From positions 33,914 to 97,913 of the forward strand of contig CAZXKO010000095.1 in the NCBI GenBank assembly GCA_964641665.1: a stretch of DNA of 64,000 nt, written 5' to 3'. Position numbers and translations under genes: made by a program. This document shows positions 16,209 to 23,936 of this stretch, one piece after another. A model generated the notes under the pieces. The model was not told the DNA's origin, did no database searches, and saw nothing but the letters and a program-made list of their open reading frames with translations. Origin of the DNA: Gp1-AA133 sp964641665 (GTDB taxonomy: Bacteria; Acidobacteriota; Terriglobia; Terriglobales; Acidobacteriaceae). How positions within the stretch are numbered: position 1 is the first letter of the stretch; every line of letters begins with the position of its first letter.

Positions 16209-16514
16209 GGGAGGCAAGCTGTTTTCCTTGGGGAGCCCAGAGATGTTTGCAGGTGCACGCGGGACGCTTCGACTTGCTCTGTCGGATTCCCAGGTCGAGG
16301 TGCGCGCCACGCGAGGGTCGAGCGTTGGACGCTGAGGAAAACCTTTAGCCGCAAAGGTCGCCAAGAAAGACCGCGAAGGACGCTAAGAAAAACGTCCGCT
16401 TAGGAGGCAGGTCGATGGGTCGCGGTAGTTGCATCTGCTTCGGTGGGCCGCACGCCGACGGGAACTCAATGCACGCATTGCGCAGGTAGCCGCCCAGACG
16501 GCGGCGCTACAAAT
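16209..16514. other. convergent intergenic region with CCGCAAAGG repeat
   Basis: The 306 bp between the S9 peptidase and hemD contain a repeat block (about 16340-16395) with AGCCGCAAAGGTCGCCAAG and CGCGAAGGACGCTAAG. It is the same family as the tracts flanking nth. I see no coding frame or clear terminator. Confidence 0.5.
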
Positions 16515-17330
16515 CTACATTGGACGCAGGCTCGCTACAATTGCCTGCACGAGGCCGGGGATGGTGTATTGGCGGGCCTCAACGTCAACGCCGAGCTTCA
16601 GTTCCCGCAGTGTTCGGGAGGTGACCGGGCCGATCGAGGCCAGCGTGATTCCCTCCAGACGGGCATCCTTCCGGGAGCGCGCGCGTCGGGCGGGGCCGAG
16701 CAGTTCGACGAAGTTCTTCACGGTGGAGGAACTGGTGAAGGTGATGACGTCGGGGCGCTTGTCAGGTTTCTTCAATGCGGCCCGCAGTCGAGCGCGGGAC
16801 GCGCGCGGCACCACGGTTTCGTAGGCCTCGACAACATCGACTTGGGCGCCGGCTTTGCAAAGCTCGCGCGGGATTACGTCGCGCGCCACCTTGGCGCGGA
16901 CGAGCAGGATGCGTTTCCCTATTACCTGCTTGCGCAGACTCTTCACGACGGATTCGGCCACGTACTCTTCCGGGACGACGTTCACTTTCAGGCCGCGCTT
17001 TTCGATGGCTTTTTTCGTGGCCGGGCCGATGGCGGCGATGCGGAGATGGCGCAGAGATTTCTTCGTGAGGCGCAGTTTTGAAAGACGCTCCCGCATGGCT
17101 ACGACGCCATTGACGCTGGTCAGGATGAGCCAGTCGTAGGCGGGGAGATTCTTGAGCGCGAGGTCCAGCGGTTTGAAGGAACGCGGATTGCGGATTTCGA
17201 TGAAGGGGATTTCGAGGACCTCGGCACCGAGCTTGCGGAGTTGGGTCGAGAGCGCGCCGGCTTGATGGCGGGCACGGCCGACGAGGACGCGGAGGCCGGC
17301 TAGGGGACGGCCGTCGGGTTTGTTGGTCAT
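16515..17330 (-). CDS. hemD: uroporphyrinogen-III synthase
   Basis: ATG at 17330 follows AGGAG and gives 271 residues. The family is poorly conserved but recognisable: PLAGLRVLVGRARHQAGAL, LEIPFIEIRNP, YDWLILTSVNGVVA, IAAIGPATKKAIEKRG, VVPEEYVAESVVKSL, VDVVEAYETVVPR, VITFTSSSTVKNFVEL and LASIGPVTSRTLRELKL. The enzyme closes hydroxymethylbilane into uroporphyrinogen III with D-ring inversion. It lies downstream of hemC on the same strand but is separated from it by a 428 bp repeat block, so it may need read-through or its own promoter. Confidence 0.9.
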   Translation of the reverse strand: MTNKPDGRPLAGLRVLVGRARHQAGALSTQLRKLGAEVLEIPFIEIRNPRSFKPLDLALKNLPAYDWLILTSVNGVVAMRERLSKLRLTKKSLRHLRIAAIGPATKKAIEKRGLKVNVVPEEYVAESVVKSLRKQVIGKRILLVRAKVARDVIPRELCKAGAQVDVVEAYETVVPRASRARLRAALKKPDKRPDVITFTSSSTVKNFVELLGPARRARSRKDARLEGITLASIGPVTSRTLRELKLGVDVEARQYTIPGLVQAIVASLRPM

Positions 17331-17758
17331 CGAGGCGCTCCTGCGAGGCTCGCGGGCTTGCGCCCGCATCGCGGGGTGTCGTCCCTACGGGACTCGGTCT
17401 TTTTCTTCACTCTAACCCCGGACTTACGTCCGGGGCTAGTCCCTGGCTTCCCTGCGGGACTCGGACACATCTGATGTCTCACTTCTGGTGCCACCTTAGT
17501 GGACCTTGGCATTGTTGAGACCGCGGGTCTGGTGTGGTCCCTACGGGACTCTGGCATTGCTGGCGCCGCAGGTCTGGTGCAAGTCTCGCGGGCTTGCGGC
17601 CGCATCGCGCGGAGTCGTCCCTACGGGACCGGTCTTCGTTTGCTAGCTCACCGAGGGCTTGCGCCCTGCGCTAATCTCTGGCGTCCCTGCGGGACTCTTG
17701 CGGACAGGAGTGTCCGCACCACACTCCCATCACAGCTCTTCTCAGTTTGACTCTTCGT
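17331..17758. repeat. block of short palindromic repeats between hemC and hemD
   Basis: Five copies of an imperfect palindrome GTCCCTACGGGAC or variants lie at 17381-17393, 17448-17460, 17537-17549, 17617-17629 and 17683-17695. Two copies of CGCGGGCTTGCGCCCGCATC-like sequence (about 17351 and 17588), a CCCCGGACTTACGTCCGGGG palindrome (about 17415-17434) and a family C palindrome at 17700-17726 are also present. No coding frame is supported. Multiple mRNA hairpins would form between the two heme cistrons. Confidence 0.8.
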
Positions 17759-18694
17759 TCACGGTTGCTGGGGCACGGCGAGGCCGCGGCCGTAGACTTC
17801 TTCGAGGATGGCATCGCCGCCTCGGCGCAGAAGAGTTTCGCCTACTTCGCTGCCCAGCTTCTGCGGGTCGTCCCCGTCGCGGGATTCGCGCAGGACCTGC
17901 GAGCCGTCAGGATTGGCAACGATGGCGTCAAGATGCAGGCGGCCGTTGCGAACTTCGGCGGCGGCACCGATCGGGACCTGACAGCCTCCGCCGAGTTTAT
18001 TGAGTAAGGCACGCTCGCAGGTAGTTGCCGCGCGGGCGTCACGGTCGTCAAGGAACGCGAGATATTTGCGCGTGACGGAATCGCCGGCGCGGATTTCGAT
18101 TCCGAGGGCGCCCTGGCCTGCGGCCGGACACATGACGTTTTTCGGGATCACTTGCTGTACAAGGTCTGTTTTGCCCAGACGATTCAGACCGGCAGCGGCG
18201 AGGATCACAGCATCGTATTCGCCGTCGCTCAGTTTTCGCAGGCGGGTATCCACGTTTCCCCTGAGGGGATGGATTTCGAGGTCGGGGCGCAGCGCTTTGA
18301 GTTGGGCCTGACGGCGCAGGCTGCTGGTGCCGACACGCGCGCCGTGGGGAAGTTTCTCGATGCTCGTGCACTTGACCGAGCAGAACACGTCCTGGGAGTT
18401 CTCGCGCTTGGTGATGGCGGCGATTTCAAATCCCGCGGAAAGTTCTGTGGGCAAGTCCTTGAGGCTGTGAACAGCGAGGTCGACGCGGTTCTCGGCGAGG
18501 GCTTCTTCGATCTCCTTGGTGAACATGCCTTTGGTGCCGACCTTGGCGAGAGCGACGTCGAGAATCTTATCGCCGGTGGTCTTGATGATTTCGAGTTCGA
18601 CTTCGTGGCCCTGTTCTCGCAGCAAGGCGGAGATGTGGTTGGCTTGCCAGAGGGCCAACTGCGAGCCGCGGGAACCGATGCGCAGTCGAGCCAT
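17759..18694 (-). CDS. hemC: porphobilinogen deaminase (hydroxymethylbilane synthase)
   Basis: This 311-residue cytosolic enzyme polymerises four porphobilinogens. Motifs include LRIGSRGSQLALWQANHI, VDLAVHSLKDLPTELSAGF, RVGTSSLRRQAQLKALRPDL, IHPLRGNVDTRLRKL, DAVILAAAGLNRLG, AAGQGALGIEIRAGD, and the dipyrromethane-cofactor Cys in KLGGGCQVPIGA. The ATG overlaps the hemA stop codon by one base (TGATG), indicating translational coupling. It belongs to the ccsA-hemA-hemC operon. Confidence 0.97.
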   Translation of the reverse strand: MARLRIGSRGSQLALWQANHISALLREQGHEVELEIIKTTGDKILDVALAKVGTKGMFTKEIEEALAENRVDLAVHSLKDLPTELSAGFEIAAITKRENSQDVFCSVKCTSIEKLPHGARVGTSSLRRQAQLKALRPDLEIHPLRGNVDTRLRKLSDGEYDAVILAAAGLNRLGKTDLVQQVIPKNVMCPAAGQGALGIEIRAGDSVTRKYLAFLDDRDARAATTCERALLNKLGGGCQVPIGAAAEVRNGRLHLDAIVANPDGSQVLRESRDGDDPQKLGSEVGETLLRRGGDAILEEVYGRGLAVPQQP

Positions 18695-19992
18695 CAGTCG
18701 GCGTCTCCGGAGCTGCCGGACTTCGCGGCACGTTTCTCCTGCAGATTGAACAGACGGCGCACCAAATCGATGACTGTGGTGGCTTCCGGATCGCGCGCGG
18801 CCGATTTCAGCGTGCTGATCGGGGTGTGCATGATCTTGTTCACGATGCCGCGGGTGAGGGCCTCGACCGCCATTTCCTGGTCGGGCGTCATCGTTCCGAG
18901 ACGACCGCGCACGCGATCGATCTCGGCCTGACGGATGGTCTCGAGGTGGTCCTGCAGGGAAACGATCGTCGGGACGACGTCGAGCGTCTGGATGCGGGCC
19001 TGGAAGCGCTCGACCTCGGTGGTGACGATGGCTTCAGCACGCTCGGCTTCCTTGCGGCGGTCGGCGACGTGGCTGGCGACCGCTTGCTGCAGGTCGTCGA
19101 TGTCGTAGACAAAGATGCCGTCGAGTTTGTTCATCGCTGGGTCGACGTCGCGCGGGACGGCGATATCGATGAAGAACATGGGGCGGTTCTTGCGCCGGGC
19201 CAGGAATAGCTCGCCGTGCTCGGGGCGGAAAATTGCGTGAGGCGCGCCGGTCGAAGTGATGACGATGTCGGCGCGGTCACAGGTGTTGTGGAGATCCTCG
19301 AAGTGGATGGCCTGGCCTTTGAATTTGTAGGCGAGGCTGACGGCGCGGTCGTACGTCCGGTTGGCGACAAAGATGGACGCGCAGCCATGCGCCATCAGGT
19401 GCCGGGCTGCGAGTTCGCTCATCTTGCCGGCGCCCACCAGGTAAACATGCTTGCCGTGCAGGTTGCCGAAGATCTTCTTGGCGAGATCGACGGCGACTGA
19501 AGCAATCGACACAGAGGAAGATCCGACGGCGGTCTCCGTGCGAACTCTCTTCGCGACGGCGAAGGCGCGGGTCACGAGCTGATCCAGCTGGGCGCGGACG
19601 GCGCCGACGGCACGCGCCGTGGCATACGCTTCTTTCACTTGGCCGAGAATCTGGGGCTCGCCCACGACCATAGAATCGAGACTGGCGGCTACGCGGAACA
19701 GGTGACGCACGGCTTCCTGCTCGTTGTATTCGTAGAGGTGCTGGTTGATTTCGACGCCGTCGAGGTGGAAATAGTTCTGCAGGAATCCGCGCAGGTCGGC
19801 GCCGGCGCCGTTCTTTGTGTTGGCCAGGATCTCGACCCGGTTGCAGGTCGAGAGAATCATTCCTTCTTCGATGCCGGGATGCTCGGCGAGTTTCTTGCAG
19901 GCCTCGGGCAGGCGGGATTCGGGGATGGCCAGCCGCTCGCGGACCTCGACCGGGGCCGTGTTGTGATTCACGCCGATGAGCTGGAATCTCAT
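18694..19992 (-). CDS. hemA: glutamyl-tRNA reductase
   Basis: ATG at 19992 gives 432 residues. The longer frame to 20142 lies inside the upstream gene and is not used. The enzyme reduces Glu-tRNA(Glu) to glutamate-1-semialdehyde, the first step of C5 heme synthesis. Motifs are LIGVNHNTAPVEVRERLAI, the catalytic Cys in ILSTCNRVEIL, AASLDSMVVGEPQILGQVKE, GSSSVSIASVAVDLAKKIFG, the NADPH loop LVGAGKMSELAARHL and the C-terminal dimerisation region. The start overlaps the ccsA stop by four bases (ATGA) and the stop overlaps hemC. Confidence 0.97.
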   Translation of the reverse strand: MRFQLIGVNHNTAPVEVRERLAIPESRLPEACKKLAEHPGIEEGMILSTCNRVEILANTKNGAGADLRGFLQNYFHLDGVEINQHLYEYNEQEAVRHLFRVAASLDSMVVGEPQILGQVKEAYATARAVGAVRAQLDQLVTRAFAVAKRVRTETAVGSSSVSIASVAVDLAKKIFGNLHGKHVYLVGAGKMSELAARHLMAHGCASIFVANRTYDRAVSLAYKFKGQAIHFEDLHNTCDRADIVITSTGAPHAIFRPEHGELFLARRKNRPMFFIDIAVPRDVDPAMNKLDGIFVYDIDDLQQAVASHVADRRKEAERAEAIVTTEVERFQARIQTLDVVPTIVSLQDHLETIRQAEIDRVRGRLGTMTPDQEMAVEALTRGIVNKIMHTPISTLKSAARDPEATTVIDLVRRLFNLQEKRAAKSGSSGDAD

Positions 19993-20804
19993 GATGCGGC
20001 GAACCTGTGAATCGTGCTGAAGTAGTTTGCCGCCCAGGCCACGACTGCCGCGGCGAACGCGACGCTGGCCAACACGGCGGCCTTGCGGCCACGCCAGCCG
20101 GCAATCCATCGCGTGTAGACCATGACCAGATAAACAGCCCACATCAGCAGCGAAAGAAGGATCTTTGGGTCCTGCAAATCAATTCGGCCGTACGTGCTTT
20201 CGGCGACCACCGAGCCCGCGATCAATCCCAGGGTCATGAAGGGGAAACCCAGCAGGAGCGAGCGGTAGCCGATCTGGTCAATCTCTTCGAGCGCGGGCAG
20301 GCGAGTCAGGATGCTGCTGGCGCGCTTCGATTTCAGCGAGCGCTGCTGGATCAGGTACAGCAGGCTCGCGCAGAAACTCAGGACCAGCGCAGCGTAGCCG
20401 GTGAAGATGAGTCCGATGTGCGCGACCAGCCAACTGGTGCGCATGCCGGGTGACATCAGAAGAAACGGTTGCTGGCGCGTCGCGGCCATGAGCGTCAAAA
20501 GAAAAACCAGCGGGAACACAATGATGCCGGGCGAAGTGGTGCTGTATAGCAGGTATGTGATCATGAACACGGTCATGATCAAGAACGCCAGCAGCGACTC
20601 GGAGTTGTGCGCCATGGCCAGCGAAACGTGGTCGCTGAGAAAGACGCCTTCGGTGAGCGACACCAGATGGAACACCATGCCGAGGTAGGCGGCGTGGAGC
20701 GCGATGCGGTTCAACAGGTCGCTGGTACGAGTCAGGGCGATCAGGGCGTAGAGCAGTCCTACACCGTAGAGGCAGAGCGCGACTCGAAGCCAAAATATTG
20801 ACAT
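19989..20804 (-). CDS. CcsA/HemX-type cytochrome c assembly membrane protein
   Basis: This 271-residue integral membrane protein has about eight hydrophobic helices. The segment LVAHIGLIFTGYAALVLSFC followed by ASLLYLIQQRSLK is typical of CcsA/HemX proteins encoded next to hemA. Members handle heme for cytochrome c maturation or adjust glutamyl-tRNA reductase levels. It is the first gene of the ccsA-hemA-hemC operon and overlaps hemA by four bases. Upstream are a TATAAT (20861-20866) and a CRP-like palindrome (20914-20933). A second TAAACT box lies 5 nt before its ATG. Confidence 0.88.
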   Translation of the reverse strand: MSIFWLRVALCLYGVGLLYALIALTRTSDLLNRIALHAAYLGMVFHLVSLTEGVFLSDHVSLAMAHNSESLLAFLIMTVFMITYLLYSTTSPGIIVFPLVFLLTLMAATRQQPFLLMSPGMRTSWLVAHIGLIFTGYAALVLSFCASLLYLIQQRSLKSKRASSILTRLPALEEIDQIGYRSLLLGFPFMTLGLIAGSVVAESTYGRIDLQDPKILLSLLMWAVYLVMVYTRWIAGWRGRKAAVLASVAFAAAVVAWAANYFSTIHRFAAS

Positions 20805-20860
20805 AACGTAGTTTAGAAGCCCACGAGGCCCGCGGCGGAAGCACCGTTCGAGCCTTGGTG

Positions 20861-20866
20861 ATTATA
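20861..20866 (-). promoter_or_regulatory. -10 box of the heme operon promoter
   Basis: Perfect TATAAT on the minus strand. No good -35 sits 17 nt upstream (TCTGCC), as expected for an activator-dependent promoter. Transcription would begin near 20852-20855, about 50 nt before the ccsA start. Confidence 0.55.
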
Positions 20867-20913
20867 GTCTGCCCGGTGTGCGGGGCAGAAGGCAGTCGGG
20901 CAGATCACAGGTG

Positions 20914-20933
20914 CTTGTGATGTAGGTCACAAG
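20914..20933. promoter_or_regulatory. CRP/FNR-family operator upstream of the heme operon
   Basis: The sequence CTTGTGATGTAGGTCACAAG is a 20-nt interrupted palindrome with perfect half-sites TGTGA-N6-TCACA, the CRP consensus arrangement. It is centred about 70 nt upstream of the predicted transcription start, a typical class I activator position. An additional GATCAC half-site lies at 20903-20908. The regulator cannot be named from sequence; an FNR site would read TTGAT-N4-ATCAA, which this does not. Confidence 0.6.
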
Positions 20934-20973
20934 GTATTAAGACCTTTGAGTACGGGCGCTCGCGGACCGTGGC

Positions 20974-21336
20974 TCACTCCACTCCCAGCGTTGCCAGCGC
21001 ATCTTCGAGCGAGGCTGGGTCGACCGAGAGAGTGCGTCCCTTGGCCATCATATCTTCGATCTCGTCGAAGGCTTTGAACAGCCGCAGTTTGACGGCGGCA
21101 TATTCTTCTGCGTCTGTTGGGGCACGGCCGTGGGTCTGGGCCCAGGATCGCAGCGCTTCCGGTTCCATAAGAACGCTGACGGAGTACGTGGTCTTGCGGT
21201 CGGAGGTGACGTCGAAAACATATTCGGTGTTGCCCGGAGCAGAGCTTGCTTCGAGAGCCGGGCGTTTGCCGACGAAGTAGTACTGATACACGTAGCCCTG
21301 ACCGCCAGTGTAGGTTTTCATGCGACGGATGGTCAT
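20974..21336 (-). CDS. conserved-looking protein of unknown function (120 aa)
   Basis: The frame begins MTIRRMKTYTGGQGYVYQYY; the second Met (21321) is an alternative start. It is followed by FDVTSDRKTTYSVSVLMEP, a WAQTHGR segment and an acidic helical C-terminus (LRLFKAFDEIEDMMAKG). The composition is ordinary and soluble, with a mixed beta then alpha pattern. No family is recognised. It is upstream of the heme operon on the same strand, but its stop is about 170 nt from ccsA and the CRP-like site lies between them, so it is probably a separate unit. Confidence 0.65.
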   Translation of the reverse strand: MTIRRMKTYTGGQGYVYQYYFVGKRPALEASSAPGNTEYVFDVTSDRKTTYSVSVLMEPEALRSWAQTHGRAPTDAEEYAAVKLRLFKAFDEIEDMMAKGRTLSVDPASLEDALATLGVE

Positions 21337-21483
21337 GGGTGCGGTTCTAGGATAATGCAGATGGCTGGAGATTGGAGCGGAAAGAGCTTACCTCGGACGC
21401 TCGAGCGCTTCTTTATTTGAAGCGCCGTTGGCACGCCTATCGCGCCATTCCAATTGGCTAGGCAAGGACGCAAGAAAACACAA

Positions 21484-21533
21484 GGTCCCTCCAAACTGCG
21501 TTTGGCTTGCGCCTCACTTCGGTCGGGATGACA
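21484..21533 (-). repeat. dispersed repeat, family A, copy 3
   Basis: Reverse-strand relative of 3727-3774 and 6070-6117. On the minus strand it reads TGTCATCCCGACCGAAGTGA and ends TTTGGAGGGACC. It lies about 45 bp beyond the stop codon of the beta-glucosidase gene, in the 240 bp gap before the 120-aa protein gene. Confidence 0.6.
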
Positions 21534-21577
21534 GGTTTTTTAAGAGGATACCCCGACATCCACTCTGGTGCCTCGCG

Positions 21578-23821
21578 CTATTTCAGGTGGACCGATTCCT
21601 TGAGCGGAAGGTCGTCGGAGGAGCCGCCGACCAGCAGTATGTAGTCGCCGGGCACTAGTTCCCAGGCGTTGTGGTCGACGTTGAAGACAGACAGATATTT
21701 CGGATCGACCTCGACTGAAACTTCCTTGCTTTCTCCGGCGTTGAGTTTGACCTTGCTCCAGCCTATTAAGCGTTTCGGAGGTTCACCCGTGCTCGCGGGT
21801 AGGGCGGCATAAACCTCCGCGACTTCCGCGCCCGGGCGACGTCCGGTGTTGGTGACCGTGAAAGTCACGCGCACTTTGTTTCCAGGTGTCACCTTGAGAC
21901 TGGAATAGGCGTAGGTGGTGTAGGAAAGGCCGAAACCGAACGGGAAGAGTACGGGCTTCTTCTCGGCGTCGTACCACTTATAACCGACTTTCAATCCTTC
22001 GTCGTAGTGGACTTGGAAAGCAGGGAGACCGTCCGCGATTCTTCTCCACGCATCGGGATCGCCGTCGTGGGTGGTGGATTTCGCGGGAGGCTTCACGATG
22101 GTGGGGTGGGGCAAGTCGGCATCGCTTCTGGGGAAGGTGATGGGCAGCTTGCCGCTGGGACTGACGTCGCCGAAGAGCAAGTTGGCGACCGCGTCGGCGC
22201 CGCTGCTGCCGGCGTACCACGCTTCGAGGATGCCGCTGACCTCATCGGCCCAGGGCATGGTGACGGGGCTGCCCGTTTCGAGCACGACGATCGTATGCGC
22301 GTTGGCGGCCGCGACCTTGGTGATCAGGTCTTCCTGATTTCCGGGAAGGGCCAGGCTGTCGAGGTCCATGCCTTCGCTCTCCCACTGGTAGGCGAAGACG
22401 ATGACGACGTCGACGATTTTCGCTAATGCTGCGGCGGCGGAGGGATCGGTGCCGGAATCGAATTGAACCTGGGCGTGAGGCAGTTTTGCCTTAATCGCTT
22501 TCAGCGGCGAGGTGGGGAACCAGATCTGGTCCTGCCAGTGAGTTTGACCTTTTCCGGGCGGCATGATGGCGTTGCCTCCGGGCGGGTCGACCTGGGCAGA
22601 GCCGCCGCCCGAGATCATGCCGACATCAGAGTGCGCGCCGATGACGGCGATGCTGCGGATTTTAGAGGCGTCGAGGGGCAGCACGCTGTGCTCGTTTTTC
22701 AGCAGAACGATGCTCTGTTCGGCGATCTTACGTGCGGTGTCAAGTCCTCCCACGAAATCGACCACGCTCTTTTGCGGAGGGTCGTCGATGACACCGGTGG
22801 CAAACATGGCGCGCACGATGCGGTGGACATGCTCGTCAAGTTCCGCGACCGGGATGGTGTCAGACTCCACCGCTTTCTTGTAGGCGTTGCCGTAGAAGAT
22901 CTCGGCCGGTTCTTCGTGGTCCAGGCCCGCGGCCGACGCTTTGGCGGCGCTGTGCGTACCTCCCCAATCCGACAAAACGAAGCCTTTGAAGTTCCAGTCG
23001 TGCTTCAGGACGTCGGTGAGCAGGAACTTGTTCTCGCAGGCGTAGTCACCGTTCACCCGGTTGTAGGAACACATGACCGCAGCGGCATCCGACTCGTGAA
23101 TGCCGATCTCGAACGCGAGCAGGTCGGTCTCGCGCATCGAGCGCTGGTCGATGTTCACGTTGACGGAGTTGCGGCCGCTTTCCTGGTCGTTCAGAGCGTA
23201 GTGCTTGATGTCGCCGATGACGTGCTGCGCCTGCAGGCCTTTGATCACCTGCCCGACCATCGTCCCAGCCAGGATCGGGTCTTCGCCCATGTACTCGAAA
23301 GTGCGGCCGTTGCGCGGTTCCCGGGCCAAATTCACGCCCCCACCGAGCGACATGTTGTAACCCTGGGCGCGGAGTTCGCGGCCGATCAAGGCTCCGTACT
23401 CGTAGCCCGCCTCGGGATCCCAACTCGCCGCGCCTCCCAGGCAACTGGCTAGCGCGGTGGAGTAGCGGCCATTCTCGCCGCTCATGCGCACGCCGTAGGC
23501 TGCGTCGGACATCTGGATCGCGGGGATGCCGAGCCGCGGAACTCCCACCACGTAGCCGGCGCCACCATTGGATTTCGCGGCGAGTGGGCTTACCGGGCCG
23601 AGGCCGCTCATGCCGGTGCCGTGCAGCAGGGAGATCTTCTCGTCGAGCGTCATTTCTTTCACCACAAGTGAGGCGCGCTCGTCGGGAGACAGGCTGGGGT
23701 TCATCCAGGGGAAGTTTTTCCCATGCTCCGCGGTTCGTGCCGCGGCTGGAAAGAGAGTCGCGAAGCAGAGAAGGGCAATGACCAACGACCCGGTTCGACG
23801 CACACCTAACTGCGAAGCCAT
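21578..23821 (-). CDS. secreted GH3 beta-glucosidase
   Basis: This 747-residue enzyme has a Sec signal peptide (SLVIALLCFATLFPAAARTA). The GH3 N-domain covers about residues 50-330 and includes NLAREPRNGRTFEYMGEDP, KHYALNDQESGRNSVN, and the nucleophile Asp in FVLSDWGGTHS (about D285). The GH3 C-domain covers about 360-600, with IVFAYQWESEGMDLDSLALP and ETGSPVTMPWADEVSGILEA. A C-terminal fibronectin-III-like domain (about 650-725, TFTVTNTGRRPGAEVAEVY) completes it. This is the full BglX-type architecture. It acts on beta-glucosides from plant or microbial polysaccharide in the periplasm. Confidence 0.93.
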   Translation of the reverse strand: MASQLGVRRTGSLVIALLCFATLFPAAARTAEHGKNFPWMNPSLSPDERASLVVKEMTLDEKISLLHGTGMSGLGPVSPLAAKSNGGAGYVVGVPRLGIPAIQMSDAAYGVRMSGENGRYSTALASCLGGAASWDPEAGYEYGALIGRELRAQGYNMSLGGGVNLAREPRNGRTFEYMGEDPILAGTMVGQVIKGLQAQHVIGDIKHYALNDQESGRNSVNVNIDQRSMRETDLLAFEIGIHESDAAAVMCSYNRVNGDYACENKFLLTDVLKHDWNFKGFVLSDWGGTHSAAKASAAGLDHEEPAEIFYGNAYKKAVESDTIPVAELDEHVHRIVRAMFATGVIDDPPQKSVVDFVGGLDTARKIAEQSIVLLKNEHSVLPLDASKIRSIAVIGAHSDVGMISGGGSAQVDPPGGNAIMPPGKGQTHWQDQIWFPTSPLKAIKAKLPHAQVQFDSGTDPSAAAALAKIVDVVIVFAYQWESEGMDLDSLALPGNQEDLITKVAAANAHTIVVLETGSPVTMPWADEVSGILEAWYAGSSGADAVANLLFGDVSPSGKLPITFPRSDADLPHPTIVKPPAKSTTHDGDPDAWRRIADGLPAFQVHYDEGLKVGYKWYDAEKKPVLFPFGFGLSYTTYAYSSLKVTPGNKVRVTFTVTNTGRRPGAEVAEVYAALPASTGEPPKRLIGWSKVKLNAGESKEVSVEVDPKYLSVFNVDHNAWELVPGDYILLVGGSSDDLPLKESVHLK

Positions 23822-23936
23822 GAGGTTCCTCTACGGTCTGCTGTAAAAAATCGATTTTATATGAAGCGCGATCTATTGTACCTTCCCCGCCAATCGCGCG
23901 GAGAAGATGCGGCTCATTTCGTGAAAACAGCACAAT

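Noticed and set aside
17331..17758. CRISPR array, because of the regularly recurring palindromes
   Set aside because: Spacing is irregular, the repeats are only about 13 bp with variants, several unlike palindromes are mixed, and no cas gene is present.
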